Numbered from the stretch's first letter, positions 8,177 to 16,261 are shown. The stretch is 64,000 nt of DNA from Halalkalicoccus sp. NIPERK01 (GCF_030287405.1 NZ_JASVVV010000001.1:912403-976402); one strand, 5' to 3'. The notes: generated by a model not told the origin, from the sequence alone. Made by a program: numbers and translations.

Positions 8177-9628
8177 ATGGACACGGGCCAGGTCGCCGAC
8201 GGGCCGACCGAGAAGTGTGGCGTCGTCGGCGTCTCCTTCCGGGGCCGCGACGCCGCGCGGCCGCTGTACTACTCGCTGTACGCGCTGCAACACCGCGGGC
8301 AGGAGTCGGCCGGGATCGTCACCCACGACGGCTTCCAGCAGCACAGCCACGTCGGGATGGGCCTCGTGGGCGACGCCTTCTCGGAGGGCGATCTCGACGA
8401 ACTCAACGGCCGGACGGGGATCGGCCACGTCCGGTATCCCACGGCGGGGAGCGTCGACTCCTCGTGTGCACAGCCCTTCTCGGTCTCGTTCAAGAGCGGG
8501 TCGCTCGGGCTCTCTCACAACGGAAACCTCGTCAACGCCGACGAGATCCGCGACGAACTCGCCGGAATGGGCCACGCCTTCACGTCCGACGGGGACACCG
8601 AGGTGATCGCCCACGACCTGGCGCGAAACCTCCTGGACGAGGACCTGATCCAGGCGGTCAAACACACGATGGGGCGAATTCACGGCTCGTACTCGCTCGC
8701 GATCTCCCACGACGACACCGTCCTCGGCCTGCGCGATCCAGAGGGGAACCGACCGCTGTGTATCGGGAGGGTCGAGGACGGCTACATGGTCGCCTCCGAG
8801 TCGGCCGCGATCGACACGCTCGACGGCGAACTCGTCCGGGACGTCCGCCCCGGCGAACTCGTCGTGCTCTCGCCCGACGGCTTCGACTCCTACCAGCTCG
8901 TCGAGCGCGAGCACACCGCCCACTGCTTCTTCGAACACGTCTACTTCGCCCGGCCCGACAGCGTGATCGACGACAACCTCGTCTACGAGGTGCGCCGCGA
9001 GCTGGGGAGACGGCTCTGGGACGAGAGCGGGATCGAGACGGACGTCGTGATGCCGGTCCCGGACTCGGGACGGGCCTTTGCCTCGGGCTACGCGGAGGCC
9101 TCCGACGGGGTGGAGTTCGCGGAGGGATTGATGAAGAACCGCTACGTCGGCCGGACGTTCATCATGCCGACGCAGGACGAACGCGAGCGTGCGGTGCGAC
9201 TGAAGCTCAACCCGATCCGGTCGACCGTCGAGGGCAAGTCGGTGACGCTGATCGACGACAGCATCGTCCGGGGGACGACCTCGAACCAGCTCGTCTCGCT
9301 GCTTCGAGAGGCCGGCGCGACGGGGGTCCACCTCCGGATCGGCGCGCCACCCATCACCGCCCCCTGCTACATGGGGATCGACATGGCCACCCGCGAGGAA
9401 CTGATCGCCGCCGGCGGGTCGGTCGAGGACGTCGAGGAGGAGATCGGTGCCGACAGCCTCGCGTACCTCTCGATCGACGCCATCGCCGAGGCGCTCGGCG
9501 AGGCGCGCGCGGACCTCTGTCTGGGCTGTGTCACGGGCGAATACCCCTACGAGATCAGTGGGGAAGAGACCGACCGCGACGTCGAGCGCCCGGCCGTCGG
9601 CGATCGCGAACTCCCAGCCGACGGCTGA
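8177..9628 (+). CDS. purF: Amidophosphoribosyltransferase
   Basis: This 483-residue enzyme catalyses the first committed step of purine synthesis, PRPP plus glutamine to 5-phosphoribosylamine. The N-terminal glutaminase domain begins at CGVVGV, where Cys14 would become the nucleophile after removal of a short propeptide, as in the Bacillus-type enzyme. It contains LQHRGQESAGI and GHVRYPTAG. The PRPP-binding motif VTLIDDSIVRGTTS is in the C-terminal domain, and LCLGCVTGEYP at the end is typical. A TATA-like gatttttactg lies about 30 bp before the ATG. Confidence 0.95.
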   Translation: MDTGQVADGPTEKCGVVGVSFRGRDAARPLYYSLYALQHRGQESAGIVTHDGFQQHSHVGMGLVGDAFSEGDLDELNGRTGIGHVRYPTAGSVDSSCAQPFSVSFKSGSLGLSHNGNLVNADEIRDELAGMGHAFTSDGDTEVIAHDLARNLLDEDLIQAVKHTMGRIHGSYSLAISHDDTVLGLRDPEGNRPLCIGRVEDGYMVASESAAIDTLDGELVRDVRPGELVVLSPDGFDSYQLVEREHTAHCFFEHVYFARPDSVIDDNLVYEVRRELGRRLWDESGIETDVVMPVPDSGRAFASGYAEASDGVEFAEGLMKNRYVGRTFIMPTQDERERAVRLKLNPIRSTVEGKSVTLIDDSIVRGTTSNQLVSLLREAGATGVHLRIGAPPITAPCYMGIDMATREELIAAGGSVEDVEEEIGADSLAYLSIDAIAEALGEARADLCLGCVTGEYPYEISGEETDRDVERPAVGDRELPADG

Positions 9629-9945
9629 CGACCCAGCACGAACTCGACGCACTGCTCGCCGACTACGACGCGCTCGTGACGCCGGCCCGGTCCTCGGTGG
9701 CCAATCCGATCGAGGAGTCGCTGGGCGAGTACTTCGATCAGTTCGGATCGTCGCCGATGAACGCGACCGGACTGCCGGGCGTCACGACGCCGAACGGGTT
9801 CGGCGAGCGCGGCCTTCCGACGGCCCTGTAGTTCGTCGGATACGCGGGCGAGGAGGCGCCGCTGCTCGCGCTGGCGGTCGAGTACGAGCGCCGAACCGAT
9901 CACGTCGAGTATGCGTCGCTAGTCGACGCGCTCGATCGGTGTTGA
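9629..9945 (+). pseudogene. Amidase (amidase-signature family), 3' remnant with an in-frame stop
   Basis: Directly after purF, the frame reads HELDALLADYDALVTPA, then FDQFGSSPMNATGLPG and NGFGERGLPTA, a TAG at 9829-9831, then FVGYAGEEAPLLALAVEYE and a TGA at 9943. This is the C-terminal end of an amidase-signature enzyme. In relatives the segment reads G-L-P-x-G-L-Q-F-V-G, so the TAG sits where a glutamine (CAG) is expected. No catalytic Ser-Ser-Lys portion is present upstream, because purF occupies that space. It is a decayed gene fragment. Confidence 0.75.
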
Positions 9946-9992
9946 GCGCCGTCGTCCGGGTTCTACCGGCCGGACGCCGATAGTGGGTTGGG

Positions 9993-10556
9993 TCAGTAGA
10001 CGACGTGAAGCAGCGTGTAGACGGCGACGCCGAGGCTGAAGGATATCAGCCAGAGCGAGGCGGCGATCCGCCCGACGGTCGGGTGGCGCGTACGCCCGAG
10101 TTCGCCGACCGAGTACGAGAAGGCGAGCAGGAGGACGTAGTAGACCAGCGGGATACAGATCACCGCGAGCAGGATATGCACCCCCAAAAGCGGGAGGTAG
10201 ACGAACCGGTAGACCGTTTCGGGGCCGGGAAACGGTTCGGGACCCCCTAAGAGGATCAGCCGGTAGAGATAGAGGGCGAGAAAGCCGGCGAACAGGCCGG
10301 TCGAGGCGAACATGGCGAGTCGGTGGCGCGCGACCCGTCCCCGGCGGATCCAGTACCACCCCAGCGAGATGGTGGCGATCGCGGTGAGGCTGACGACGGC
10401 GTTCACGTGCGGGATCGCGGTCACGACCCAGTCCGGGGCCGGGGGAACGAGGGCGCTCGGGATGTAGCCGAGGGCGGCCCCGAAGACGAGCGCGAGCGAG
10501 ACGGTCGTCAACGCGCCCGTCAACTCGGGCACGTGTGCGCGGACCTGCCGTTGCAT
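9993..10556 (-). CDS. DUF420-type multi-pass membrane protein
   Basis: The 187-residue protein has about five membrane helices. Histidines sit at helix ends (HVNAVVSLTAIATISLG, LLGVHILLAVICIP, TLLHVVY), as in DUF420 proteins related to cytochrome oxidase assembly. The internal ATG at 10556 (MQRQVRAHVPELTG) is preferred to 10595 because the extra residues are unstructured. Oxidase-related function is inferred from the family only, as no oxidase gene is adjacent. Confidence 0.7.
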   Translation of the reverse strand: MQRQVRAHVPELTGALTTVSLALVFGAALGYIPSALVPPAPDWVVTAIPHVNAVVSLTAIATISLGWYWIRRGRVARHRLAMFASTGLFAGFLALYLYRLILLGGPEPFPGPETVYRFVYLPLLGVHILLAVICIPLVYYVLLLAFSYSVGELGRTRHPTVGRIAASLWLISFSLGVAVYTLLHVVY

Positions 10557-10696
10557 ACTCGGGTGGTGGGACGACGCGCGTATAGCCGTTGTCACCCGCG
10601 AGTCCGACAGATTACATAATAAATCCGTTACGATTCAGTTAACAGGATTTAAGCACCATATTAGAAAGAGTGTAGAGTACGGAGAACACTACTGGC

Positions 10697-12001
10697 ATGA
10701 GAGACCCACTATCCCGTCGCACCTTCTTGGGAACCGTTGGCGCCGCCTCCGTCGCGCTCGCCGGCTGTATGGACGACGGAAACGGCGGTAACGGCAACGG
10801 AACCGGAAACGGTAACGACAACGGCGGTAACGGCAACGGCGGCAACAACTCCGACGACGGGAACGGAGACGACAACGGCGGCGGTTCGAACGAGGCCGCA
10901 CAGGCCGCCGCGACGGAGTACGGCGAGGTGCTCGACGACTTCGAGGAGATCAACTGGTACGCGCTCAGGGACGAGGATATCTCCCCCGACGACGGCCAGG
11001 CGGTCACCGGCAACCAGTCGATGGCGGTCAAACTGGACAGCAACGTCTCGACGATCGCGTGGTCCCCCTCCTCCCCCATCGACCTCACCGACCAGTACCT
11101 CTCGGCGGCGGTGAAGGTGAACTCGCCGGTGGGTGGGCGCCTCGCGCTCCACGTCCGCGCGCCCGGCGGCGACGACTACGTCACCTCAGCCCGCAGACTT
11201 CCCAACGGCGTCGATCAGTGGTTCCGGGTCGACTTCGGGTACACCGTCGGCTACGGCGGTCCCGATTTCTCCCAGGTCCAGGAGCTCCGCCTCGAGGTGG
11301 TCGGTCCCGACGGTAGCTCGGTCGACTACCGGATCGACGACCTGCGGACGACGCCCGCCCAGGACGAGAGCCACGTGATCCTCTCCTTCTACGGTGGGCT
11401 CGAAGAGCACTACGAGACGGTCTTCCCGATACTCGAAGACCGCGGCTGGGTCGGCGCGCTCGGGATCTCGCAGGACCTGCTCAACCGCTCCGGACGGCTG
11501 AACATCGACCAGTTGCGCGAGATGCGCGACGCCGGCTGGGACGTCTGTTCGTACCCGCAGCACGGCGGTCGGCTCGCGGAACTCGACGCCGAACAGCAGC
11601 GCCGCGTCATCGAGGGCAACCGCGATTACCTCGCGAACCGCGGGTTCGAGGACGGGGCACAGCACTTCTTCACGCCGTACAACTCGATGAACAACGACAC
11701 GCTCGACATCCTCCGGGAGGCCCACGAGACGGCGTTCGTCTTCGGGGCGTGTTCCAGCGGCATCCCGCCGACGGGACGCCACACCATCTCCGCCATCAGC
11801 GGGTCGAGCTACGAGAGCACCCGCAAACCGATCCTGCGTGCGGACATCCACAACCAGGTGGTCGTCCCGTACTTCGAGCACATCGGCGAGCAGGGCATGA
11901 GCGTCGAGGAGTTCGAGATGCAACTCGACCGGATCGAGGACAACAGCTACGGCGGCGGGCTGGAGCCGATCACGCCGACGCAGTTGCTCGAGTACTACTA
12001 G
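10697..12001 (+). CDS. Tat-exported lipoprotein with polysaccharide deacetylase (NodB-like) domain
   Basis: The 434-residue protein starts with a twin-arginine signal and lipobox (SRRTFLGTVGAASVALAGC, Cys24), followed by a Gly/Asn/Asp-rich linker typical of haloarchaeal surface lipoproteins. A beta-sandwich-like segment (about 75-220) precedes a NodB-like barrel: HVILSFYGG, the stretch around DAGWDVCSYPQHGG, and FFTPYNSMNNDTLDIL. The usual first metal motif (F-D-D-G) is replaced by FYGG, so enzymatic activity is uncertain. It is the last host gene before the provirus. A TATA-like element lies in the AT-rich stretch 10610-10680. Confidence 0.8.
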   Translation: MRDPLSRRTFLGTVGAASVALAGCMDDGNGGNGNGTGNGNDNGGNGNGGNNSDDGNGDDNGGGSNEAAQAAATEYGEVLDDFEEINWYALRDEDISPDDGQAVTGNQSMAVKLDSNVSTIAWSPSSPIDLTDQYLSAAVKVNSPVGGRLALHVRAPGGDDYVTSARRLPNGVDQWFRVDFGYTVGYGGPDFSQVQELRLEVVGPDGSSVDYRIDDLRTTPAQDESHVILSFYGGLEEHYETVFPILEDRGWVGALGISQDLLNRSGRLNIDQLREMRDAGWDVCSYPQHGGRLAELDAEQQRRVIEGNRDYLANRGFEDGAQHFFTPYNSMNNDTLDILREAHETAFVFGACSSGIPPTGRHTISAISGSSYESTRKPILRADIHNQVVVPYFEHIGEQGMSVEEFEMQLDRIEDNSYGGGLEPITPTQLLEYY

Positions 12002-12126
12002 ATAGCCGTCCCGAGCGATTCCGTCGGCATCGAGTTCGGGAGCGAGACGGTCCGGCAGACCGTTCGGCGTGAATACCGTGATCGGTGATCGCTCTAGAGA
12101 GGGATCTCGGGAGTCGTCGCGTCGGA

Positions 12127-12143
12127 AGGATTGTGCGTGGGTG
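12127..12143 (+). repeat. 17-bp direct repeat, left copy (host side of attL)
   Basis: The sequence aggattgtgcgtgggtg occurs here and again at 56516-56532. After it the two copies stay similar for about ten more bases (tg-tgt-ccg pattern). Both copies contain the TGCGTGGG of the tRNA-Leu acceptor stem. This copy lies outside the provirus, while its partner lies inside, next to attR. Confidence 0.8.
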
Positions 12144-12256
12144 ATGTCCGCGAAGGGACCGGTCGTGCGTCGACCGGCCGCCGGGCGGTGCCCGGCGGAA
12201 TCACCTGCATCTTCGGCGGGTGTGCCGCCGTACACGCAAATCGGGGATTCGCTGGC

Positions 12257-12279
12257 TTGCAAATCCGCCGGATTTGCAA
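12257..12279. terminator. Perfect 10-bp hairpin next to attL
   Basis: TTGCAAATCC (12257-12266) and GGATTTGCAA (12270-12279) are exact inverse complements with a 3-base loop. In the uninterrupted chromosome this would lie just downstream of the leftward tRNA-Leu gene, so a tRNA terminator or processing signal is plausible. The arm also repeats the GGATTTG of the att core 14 bp away, so an integrase-related role is the alternative. Confidence 0.55.
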
Positions 12280-12283
12280 ACGA

Positions 12284-12306
12284 TGCGTGGGACCGGATTT
12301 GAACCG
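12284..12306 (+). repeat. attL core (23-bp direct repeat)
   Basis: This copy begins TGCGTGGGACCGG and ends TTTGAACCG, identical to 56568-56590. It duplicates the T-arm and acceptor end of tRNA-Leu without the rest of the gene, which identifies it as the split-off side of the integration site. Confidence 0.93.
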
Positions 12307-12345
12307 AGAGTTTACATCCGCATCCTCCGACCTCTCGTCCAGACG

Positions 12346-13551
12346 ATGACCGAGAACCCGGGCCAGCGAATCGACGCTCTTCGCGAACGTATCCAGGCTG
12401 GCGAGGAGATCAGCAGCGCCGATCAGGAGACGCTGCTCGCCTTCAGTGATCGACTCCGACTCCTCTCCTCGCGCTACTCCGACCATCGTCACGAGCACCT
12501 GCTCCGACGCTGCGTCCGCATGGCCGAGGAGGTCGGCGGCCTCGCCGACGCCCTCGAGGAGCGCAGCGCTGCCGAGGAGCTCGTCAAATGGATCCATCGC
12601 GAGTACGATAACGAGGAGACCAACCGGGACTACCGGGGTTCCCTCAGAGTCTTCGGGAAGCGCTCCGGCGAGGACGACGAGCTGCCCGAGTCGATCGAGT
12701 GGATCCCTGGCTCGACCTCGCGCAACTACAAGCCCAAGCCAAAGCCCGGCGAGATGCTCCACTGGGACGAGGATGTCTTCCCGATGATCGACGCCTGTCG
12801 CTACGCGCGCGACGAGGCGATGGTCGCCGTCGCCTGGGACGCCGGCGCGCGCTCGGGGGAGTTCCGCGATCTCCAGCTCCGCGACGTCAGTGATCACCCG
12901 AATGGGCTCCGGATCACCGTCGACGGCAAGACCGGCCAGCGGACGATCACGCTGATCCCGTCGGTTCCGTACCTCCAGCGCTGGCTCGCCGAGCATCCCG
13001 CTGATGACCCGAGCGCGCCCCTCTGGAGTAAGCTCCACTCGCCCGAGGACCTCTCCTACCAGGCGGTCCGGAAGACACTCAACGAGGCGGCCGAGCGCGC
13101 CGGCGTTCACAAGCCCGTCACGCTGACGAACTTCCGCAAATCGAGCGCGAGTTACCTCGCCAGTCAGGGCCTCAATCAGGCCGTCCTCGAGGAGCACCAC
13201 GGCTGGTCGCGAGGATCGCGCGTCGCTTCCCGATATGTCTCCGTCTTCGCCGACGCCTCCGACCGGGAGATCGCCCGCGCGCACGGCCTCGACGTCGAGA
13301 AGGACGAACCCGACCCGACGGCGCCGATGACGTGCCCGCGCTGTAATCGGGAGACGCCGCGCGAGAACCCGGCGTGTATGTGGTGCGGTCAATCTCAATC
13401 TCACGAAGCTACTCAACGGATCGAAGAGCAACGTGAGGCTGCACTCAAAAGTTCCAGAATCGTTCCAGAGGAGGTGGCTGATGCGATCCAGACCATCGAA
13501 CGGTTCATGGGAGATGATGGCGGGATTCGAGCCGCTGGTTTCGATGAATGA
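12346..13551 (+). CDS. int: Tyrosine-family integrase with C-terminal zinc finger
   Basis: The 401-residue protein has an N-terminal helical core-binding region (about 1-140) and a tyrosine-recombinase catalytic domain. The catalytic residues visible are Arg169 (AGARSGEFRDL), Lys195 (DGKTGQR), Arg264 (LTNFRKSSAS), the HHGW motif at 284-287 and the nucleophile Tyr297 (ASRYVSV). The box II histidine of the usual H-x-x-R is Thr261 here, a variation to note. A zinc finger follows (CPRCN at 330-334, CMWCG at 344-348). The ATG at 12346 is chosen because frames further upstream run through attL. It would excise and integrate the provirus at tRNA-Leu. Confidence 0.92.
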   Translation: MTENPGQRIDALRERIQAGEEISSADQETLLAFSDRLRLLSSRYSDHRHEHLLRRCVRMAEEVGGLADALEERSAAEELVKWIHREYDNEETNRDYRGSLRVFGKRSGEDDELPESIEWIPGSTSRNYKPKPKPGEMLHWDEDVFPMIDACRYARDEAMVAVAWDAGARSGEFRDLQLRDVSDHPNGLRITVDGKTGQRTITLIPSVPYLQRWLAEHPADDPSAPLWSKLHSPEDLSYQAVRKTLNEAAERAGVHKPVTLTNFRKSSASYLASQGLNQAVLEEHHGWSRGSRVASRYVSVFADASDREIARAHGLDVEKDEPDPTAPMTCPRCNRETPRENPACMWCGQSQSHEATQRIEEQREAALKSSRIVPEEVADAIQTIERFMGDDGGIRAAGFDE

Positions 13552-13561
13552 AGGGGCGGGA

Positions 13562-14338
13562 TCAGTCATTGAGGACCTCCTGTCCCTGTTCGGTAAGGCT
13601 CAATTGCCGCAGCGTTCCTCCGCGTTCCCGGTCACGGTATTGACTTTTGACTAATCCGTTGCGCTCTAGTCGGCGAATCCTCATCTGGAGCGATGTCCCA
13701 CTCAATCCAACCGAATCACCGACGCGGGTCGTGCCCTTATCACCGTTCTCAGCGACAGCCTGGAGCAATGATTGGTCGGAGACTCGATAGTGCTCCTTTT
13801 TGTGTTCGGCGCGGCTGAGGGGGACTATCCCTAACTCAGACCAATCGTTGCCGTCGATGTTCAGCCATGGAACCTCGCTTTGATGGTGGATCTGTGAGCT
13901 ACAGACCTCCTCAAAACCATACCAGGCGACAGCAGCTAACCGGTGGACGTATATCGTAGGTGAGTTGCCGTCATAGCCCTCGTCCCACACTTCGTATCCC
14001 TTATCGTGGATTCTAAACGGAACCGGCTCATCGGAAAACCTGATTTTAGCAGCTTCCGACATATCTCGCCGCGCGATGCCGTTTCTGTCCATCCACTTCA
14101 GAACACACGTTTCGCCGCAGCCGACTATATCGCCTACAGATTCGAGAGAATGCCCCTCACAGTTGTATAGGTGGTTGAGTACTATCTCATTGCGCCACGG
14201 GGTACTTTGCCTGATCAGCCTTTGATCCCACCCGCAATCACAACTGCGGAATTTGATGGAGGACTGTTCGTCCTGATCCGGCTCGCAGCCGGTACAATTA
14301 ACTATACTCTCCGCCTCTTTCCGCTTGCTTCCTTGCAT
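13562..14338 (-). CDS. HNH-type endonuclease-like protein with HTH and winged-helix segments
   Basis: The 258-residue protein has an N-terminal cysteine group (CTGC at 15-18, CDC at 33-35), then a helix-turn-helix at about 63-90. An HNH-like core follows: VHRLAAVAWYG, then IHHQSEVPWLN (His151-His152, Asn160) and the paired His179/His183 in RAEHKKEH. A winged helix occupies 187-250. HNH proteins nick or cut DNA and serve as homing, packaging or defence nucleases. The start at 14338 is preferred over upstream ATGs, which lie in a hairpin-containing leader (14365-14384). It converges on the integrase gene 10 bp away and is more AT-rich than its neighbours. Confidence 0.65.
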   Translation of the reverse strand: MQGSKRKEAESIVNCTGCEPDQDEQSSIKFRSCDCGWDQRLIRQSTPWRNEIVLNHLYNCEGHSLESVGDIVGCGETCVLKWMDRNGIARRDMSEAAKIRFSDEPVPFRIHDKGYEVWDEGYDGNSPTIYVHRLAAVAWYGFEEVCSSQIHHQSEVPWLNIDGNDWSELGIVPLSRAEHKKEHYRVSDQSLLQAVAENGDKGTTRVGDSVGLSGTSLQMRIRRLERNGLVKSQYRDRERGGTLRQLSLTEQGQEVLND

Positions 14339-14364
14339 TGTGTAATCACCGGAGGAAGCACCCG

Positions 14365-14384
14365 CCCGATGCGTCAACATCGGG
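14365..14384 (-). promoter_or_regulatory. 7-bp hairpin in the leader of the HNH gene
   Basis: CCCGATG (14365-14371) and CATCGGG (14378-14384) form a perfect stem with a 6-base loop, 27 bp before the ATG at 14338. A TATA-like ggttttaaga (minus strand) lies about 100 bp before the start, so the hairpin would be in a transcribed leader. Whether it controls translation is unknown. Confidence 0.4.
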
Positions 14385-14471
14385 CCCCGTTCTGGGAACG
14401 AGATGTGCTTCTTAGTTACATCTCTCTCAGGCCAGTATCTTAAAACCACCGGGGGGGACCGCGAGAAGCCG

Positions 14472-14645
14472 CTACGCATCCGATCTCGCCTCCTCGAGTG
14501 AGTCGAGCCAGGCCCGACAGTAGTCCGCATACGCGCAGTCGGTCGTCGCGACGAGTCGGAGTTCGTCCTCGATCGCCTCGAGCTCGCGCAGGCGCTCGTC
14601 GATTGTTCGGTCGTCGCGCGCGTCGGCGGGGAGTGCTTGGCTCAT
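14472..14645 (-). CDS. Small acidic helical protein
   Basis: This 57-residue frame begins MSQALPADARDDRTIDERL and runs to a TAG at 14472. The middle (RLRELEAIEDELRLV) is a likely amphipathic helix; two cysteines lie in TTDCAYADYC. Its ATG overlaps the stop of the upstream 71-residue gene (ATGA), so it belongs to the leftward small-gene operon. The function is unknown. Confidence 0.55.
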   Translation of the reverse strand: MSQALPADARDDRTIDERLRELEAIEDELRLVATTDCAYADYCRAWLDSLEEARSDA

Positions 14646-14857
14646 CGGGAAGCCTCCTGCTCCTGCGGACGATCGGGACCGATCAGCTTGCGACTGTTAT
14701 CCGGGCGGATCACCTCGCCGCGACAGTCGAATTCCTCGAACAGGGGCTCGAGCATCTCGACGTCCGTCTCGCTGGCGTCCTCGCGGACTTCGCGCTGGCC
14801 GTCCGATGCATCGCGGTTGATCAGCGTGTAGTGTTGTCCCTGGCTGTCGGCCGCCAT
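14642..14857 (-). CDS. Small acidic protein of unknown function
   Basis: The 71 residues (MAADSQGQHYTLINRDASDG...) are strongly acidic, with no cysteines or hydrophobic segment. The first third could form a short sheet (HYTLINRD) and the rest is mostly charged. It shares overlapping start and stop codons with both neighbours, the best evidence that it is translated. Confidence 0.55.
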   Translation of the reverse strand: MAADSQGQHYTLINRDASDGQREVREDASETDVEMLEPLFEEFDCRGEVIRPDNSRKLIGPDRPQEQEASR

Positions 14858-14997
14858 CAGACACCACTCTCCGTCTCGGCGTCGAGGTCACTGCACACGA
14901 TACAATGGGGCTCACCGTCGATCCAATCCGGCGGGAAGGACGGCTCACGCTCGCAGACGACGCAGTCGGGATGAGTGCATTCGTTGCTCTCACTCAT
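14857..14997 (-). CDS. Small zinc-binding protein (46 aa)
   Basis: Starting at MSESNECTHPDC, the protein has CTHPDCVVC and, after a short loop, CIVC, a plausible zinc-binding set. The internal ATG at 14997 is chosen because it falls near the stop of the upstream gene (14990), matching the tight packing of this operon. Such haloviral zinc fingers are usually of unknown function and may bind nucleic acid or protein. Confidence 0.6.
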   Translation of the reverse strand: MSESNECTHPDCVVCEREPSFPPDWIDGEPHCIVCSDLDAETESGV

Positions 14998-15316
14998 GGC
15001 GATCACCACTGTTGGTTTCGGTATCACCCTCCAGGTCGATCGCGGCGGTGACGACATCGGACTCCTTGCGCGAGATCTCCGAAAGACGGAGCACGGAGAC
15101 GATCGCGAGCTTCCGGCGCAGGATTAGCGTCTCACTCACTCGATCGACGCGCACCTCGTCGACACCGAACTCGCGGGGGAGTCGGGAGAGGCGCTGACCG
15201 CGCTCCCACGCCTGGATAAGCGATCCCTTTGCCTGTGGGACTCGCTCGCTCCAGCGCTGGCGGGCGTGCTCGGCGACGAACGGTGCAGGATCGGTCGCCG
15301 TGACGTCCGAACTCAT
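14990..15316 (-). CDS. Provirus protein of unknown function (108 aa)
   Basis: The sequence is compatible with a compact fold: an N-terminal helix (AEHARQRWSERVPQAKG), then strand-like segments around VDEVRVDRVSETLILRRKLAIVSVLRL. It resembles a small beta-sheet domain with an upstream helix, but I do not recognise the family. It overlaps both neighbours by a few bases. Confidence 0.6.
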   Translation of the reverse strand: MSSDVTATDPAPFVAEHARQRWSERVPQAKGSLIQAWERGQRLSRLPREFGVDEVRVDRVSETLILRRKLAIVSVLRLSEISRKESDVVTAAIDLEGDTETNSGDRHE

Positions 15317-16002
15317 AGGAATGCCTCCCGCATCGCTTCGATACGATCACTCCGCTCGCGCGGATCGAGCAGCGCACCGTTAGGTTGGGCTAGTCCGAGT
15401 TCGGTGACCAGTGCTCGCGTGTTGTTGACGCCGCCGAGTGCGAGGCGCTGGTTGAGCAAAACGGTGTTATCCGCCTGCTCGACGGCATCGAGGACCTCGG
15501 ACAGACTGCGGACGCCACCTCGCGCCCCGTACACTTCCGTGATAATTTCCTCGGGGTCGCCCTCGAGCCACGGACACTCCTCTGCCGACAGTTCGCTATC
15601 CGCCATGGCGCCACCATCCGTCTCGGCGATGTCTTCCCACGCGCTCGCGAGGTCGCCGTCGAGACCGACGACGAGCAGGCCGGAGTCAGGATCACGCTCG
15701 ACGGGCGCGCGGATGGTCTCACCGATCGGGAAGTCAAAGCCAAGCTGTCGAAGTGGTGCGCGACAGGATACTGACGCACCGCCTTTCTGACCATCTCGAG
15801 AGACGGTCCGTGCGTGGGGGCCTGAGTAGTCGGGATCGAAGCCGAGTTTCCGCTTCTCGCGATCGACCAGGACGTCGACCGAGTCGACATCGTCGAGCCA
15901 GCGCCGCGTCGCCCCGGTATTAAACCGAACCCCACCGTCGGTATAGATGGATGCTATCGGTTCGCCGTCGAAGCGTTGTTTCTCGACGCGTTCGAAGGCC
16001 AT
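15313..16002 (-). CDS. Provirus protein of unknown function (229 aa)
   Basis: This is the largest gene of the leftward early operon. The N-terminal half contains YTDGGVRFNTGATRRW and DVLVDREKRKLGFDP, suggesting a sheet that recognises a ligand or nucleic acid. The middle has GLLVVGLDGDLASAWED and the C-terminus is helical. I see no nuclease, ATPase or HTH motif. Its operon position next to small zinc fingers and regulators suggests an early or lysogeny-related function, but this is only context. Confidence 0.6.
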   Translation of the reverse strand: MAFERVEKQRFDGEPIASIYTDGGVRFNTGATRRWLDDVDSVDVLVDREKRKLGFDPDYSGPHARTVSRDGQKGGASVSCRAPLRQLGFDFPIGETIRAPVERDPDSGLLVVGLDGDLASAWEDIAETDGGAMADSELSAEECPWLEGDPEEIITEVYGARGGVRSLSEVLDAVEQADNTVLLNQRLALGGVNNTRALVTELGLAQPNGALLDPRERSDRIEAMREAFL

Positions 16003-16124
16003 TAGCGACTCACCTCCCGAGTGGCCGTGCTGGCTCGCCGAGCTGCACAGTTCGTACAGGGACGGAAACGCAACGGCTCACCACAGGTCTGGCACGCGCC
16101 GTCCGGGTGTCGGACGACGGCCAT
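16002..16124 (-). CDS. Zinc-ribbon microprotein (40 aa)
   Basis: The frame MAVVRHPDGACQTCGEPLRF continues through CTNC to a TAA at 16002. The two CxxC pairs, 11 residues apart, form a classic small zinc ribbon, and the basic C-terminus (AARRASTATREVSR) could touch nucleic acid. It overlaps the genes on both sides by a few bases. Confidence 0.6.
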   Translation of the reverse strand: MAVVRHPDGACQTCGEPLRFRPCTNCAARRASTATREVSR

Positions 16125-16261
16125 CACGCTTCGACCTCCGATTCCGTATCCGTCACTACTTGGTAGATTGCCGACCACCAATATGCCGCGATTGCCGGGT
16201 TTTCAGCCTCGACTTCGATATCGAATCCGACGTCGTCCTCCGAGTAGTTGATGTACGCCAT
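16124..16261 (-). CDS. Small acidic protein (45 aa)
   Basis: MAYINYSEDDVGFDIEVEAE leads into a helical, Trp-containing segment (AAYWWSAIYQVV) and an acidic tail. The start overlaps the stop of the gene upstream, and the stop at 16124 overlaps the next start. It has no recognised domain. Confidence 0.5.
   Translation of the reverse strand: MAYINYSEDDVGFDIEVEAENPAIAAYWWSAIYQVVTDTESEVEA

Larger units (their letters stand above)
12002..12345. other. Spacer containing host flank, attL and a hairpin; no gene supported
   Basis: No open frame of convincing quality is visible in this 344-bp stretch between the deacetylase gene and the integrase. It holds the left att core (12284-12306), the hairpin 12257-12279 and a 17-bp repeat shared with the right provirus end (12127-12143), each listed separately. 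The predicted integrase start at 12346 lies 40 bp beyond the core. Confidence 0.6.

Noticed and set aside
12094-13569. 491-codon leftward frame opposite the integrase
   Set aside because: The rightward frame has the full tyrosine-recombinase signature. The leftward one crosses attL and has no recognisable domain.
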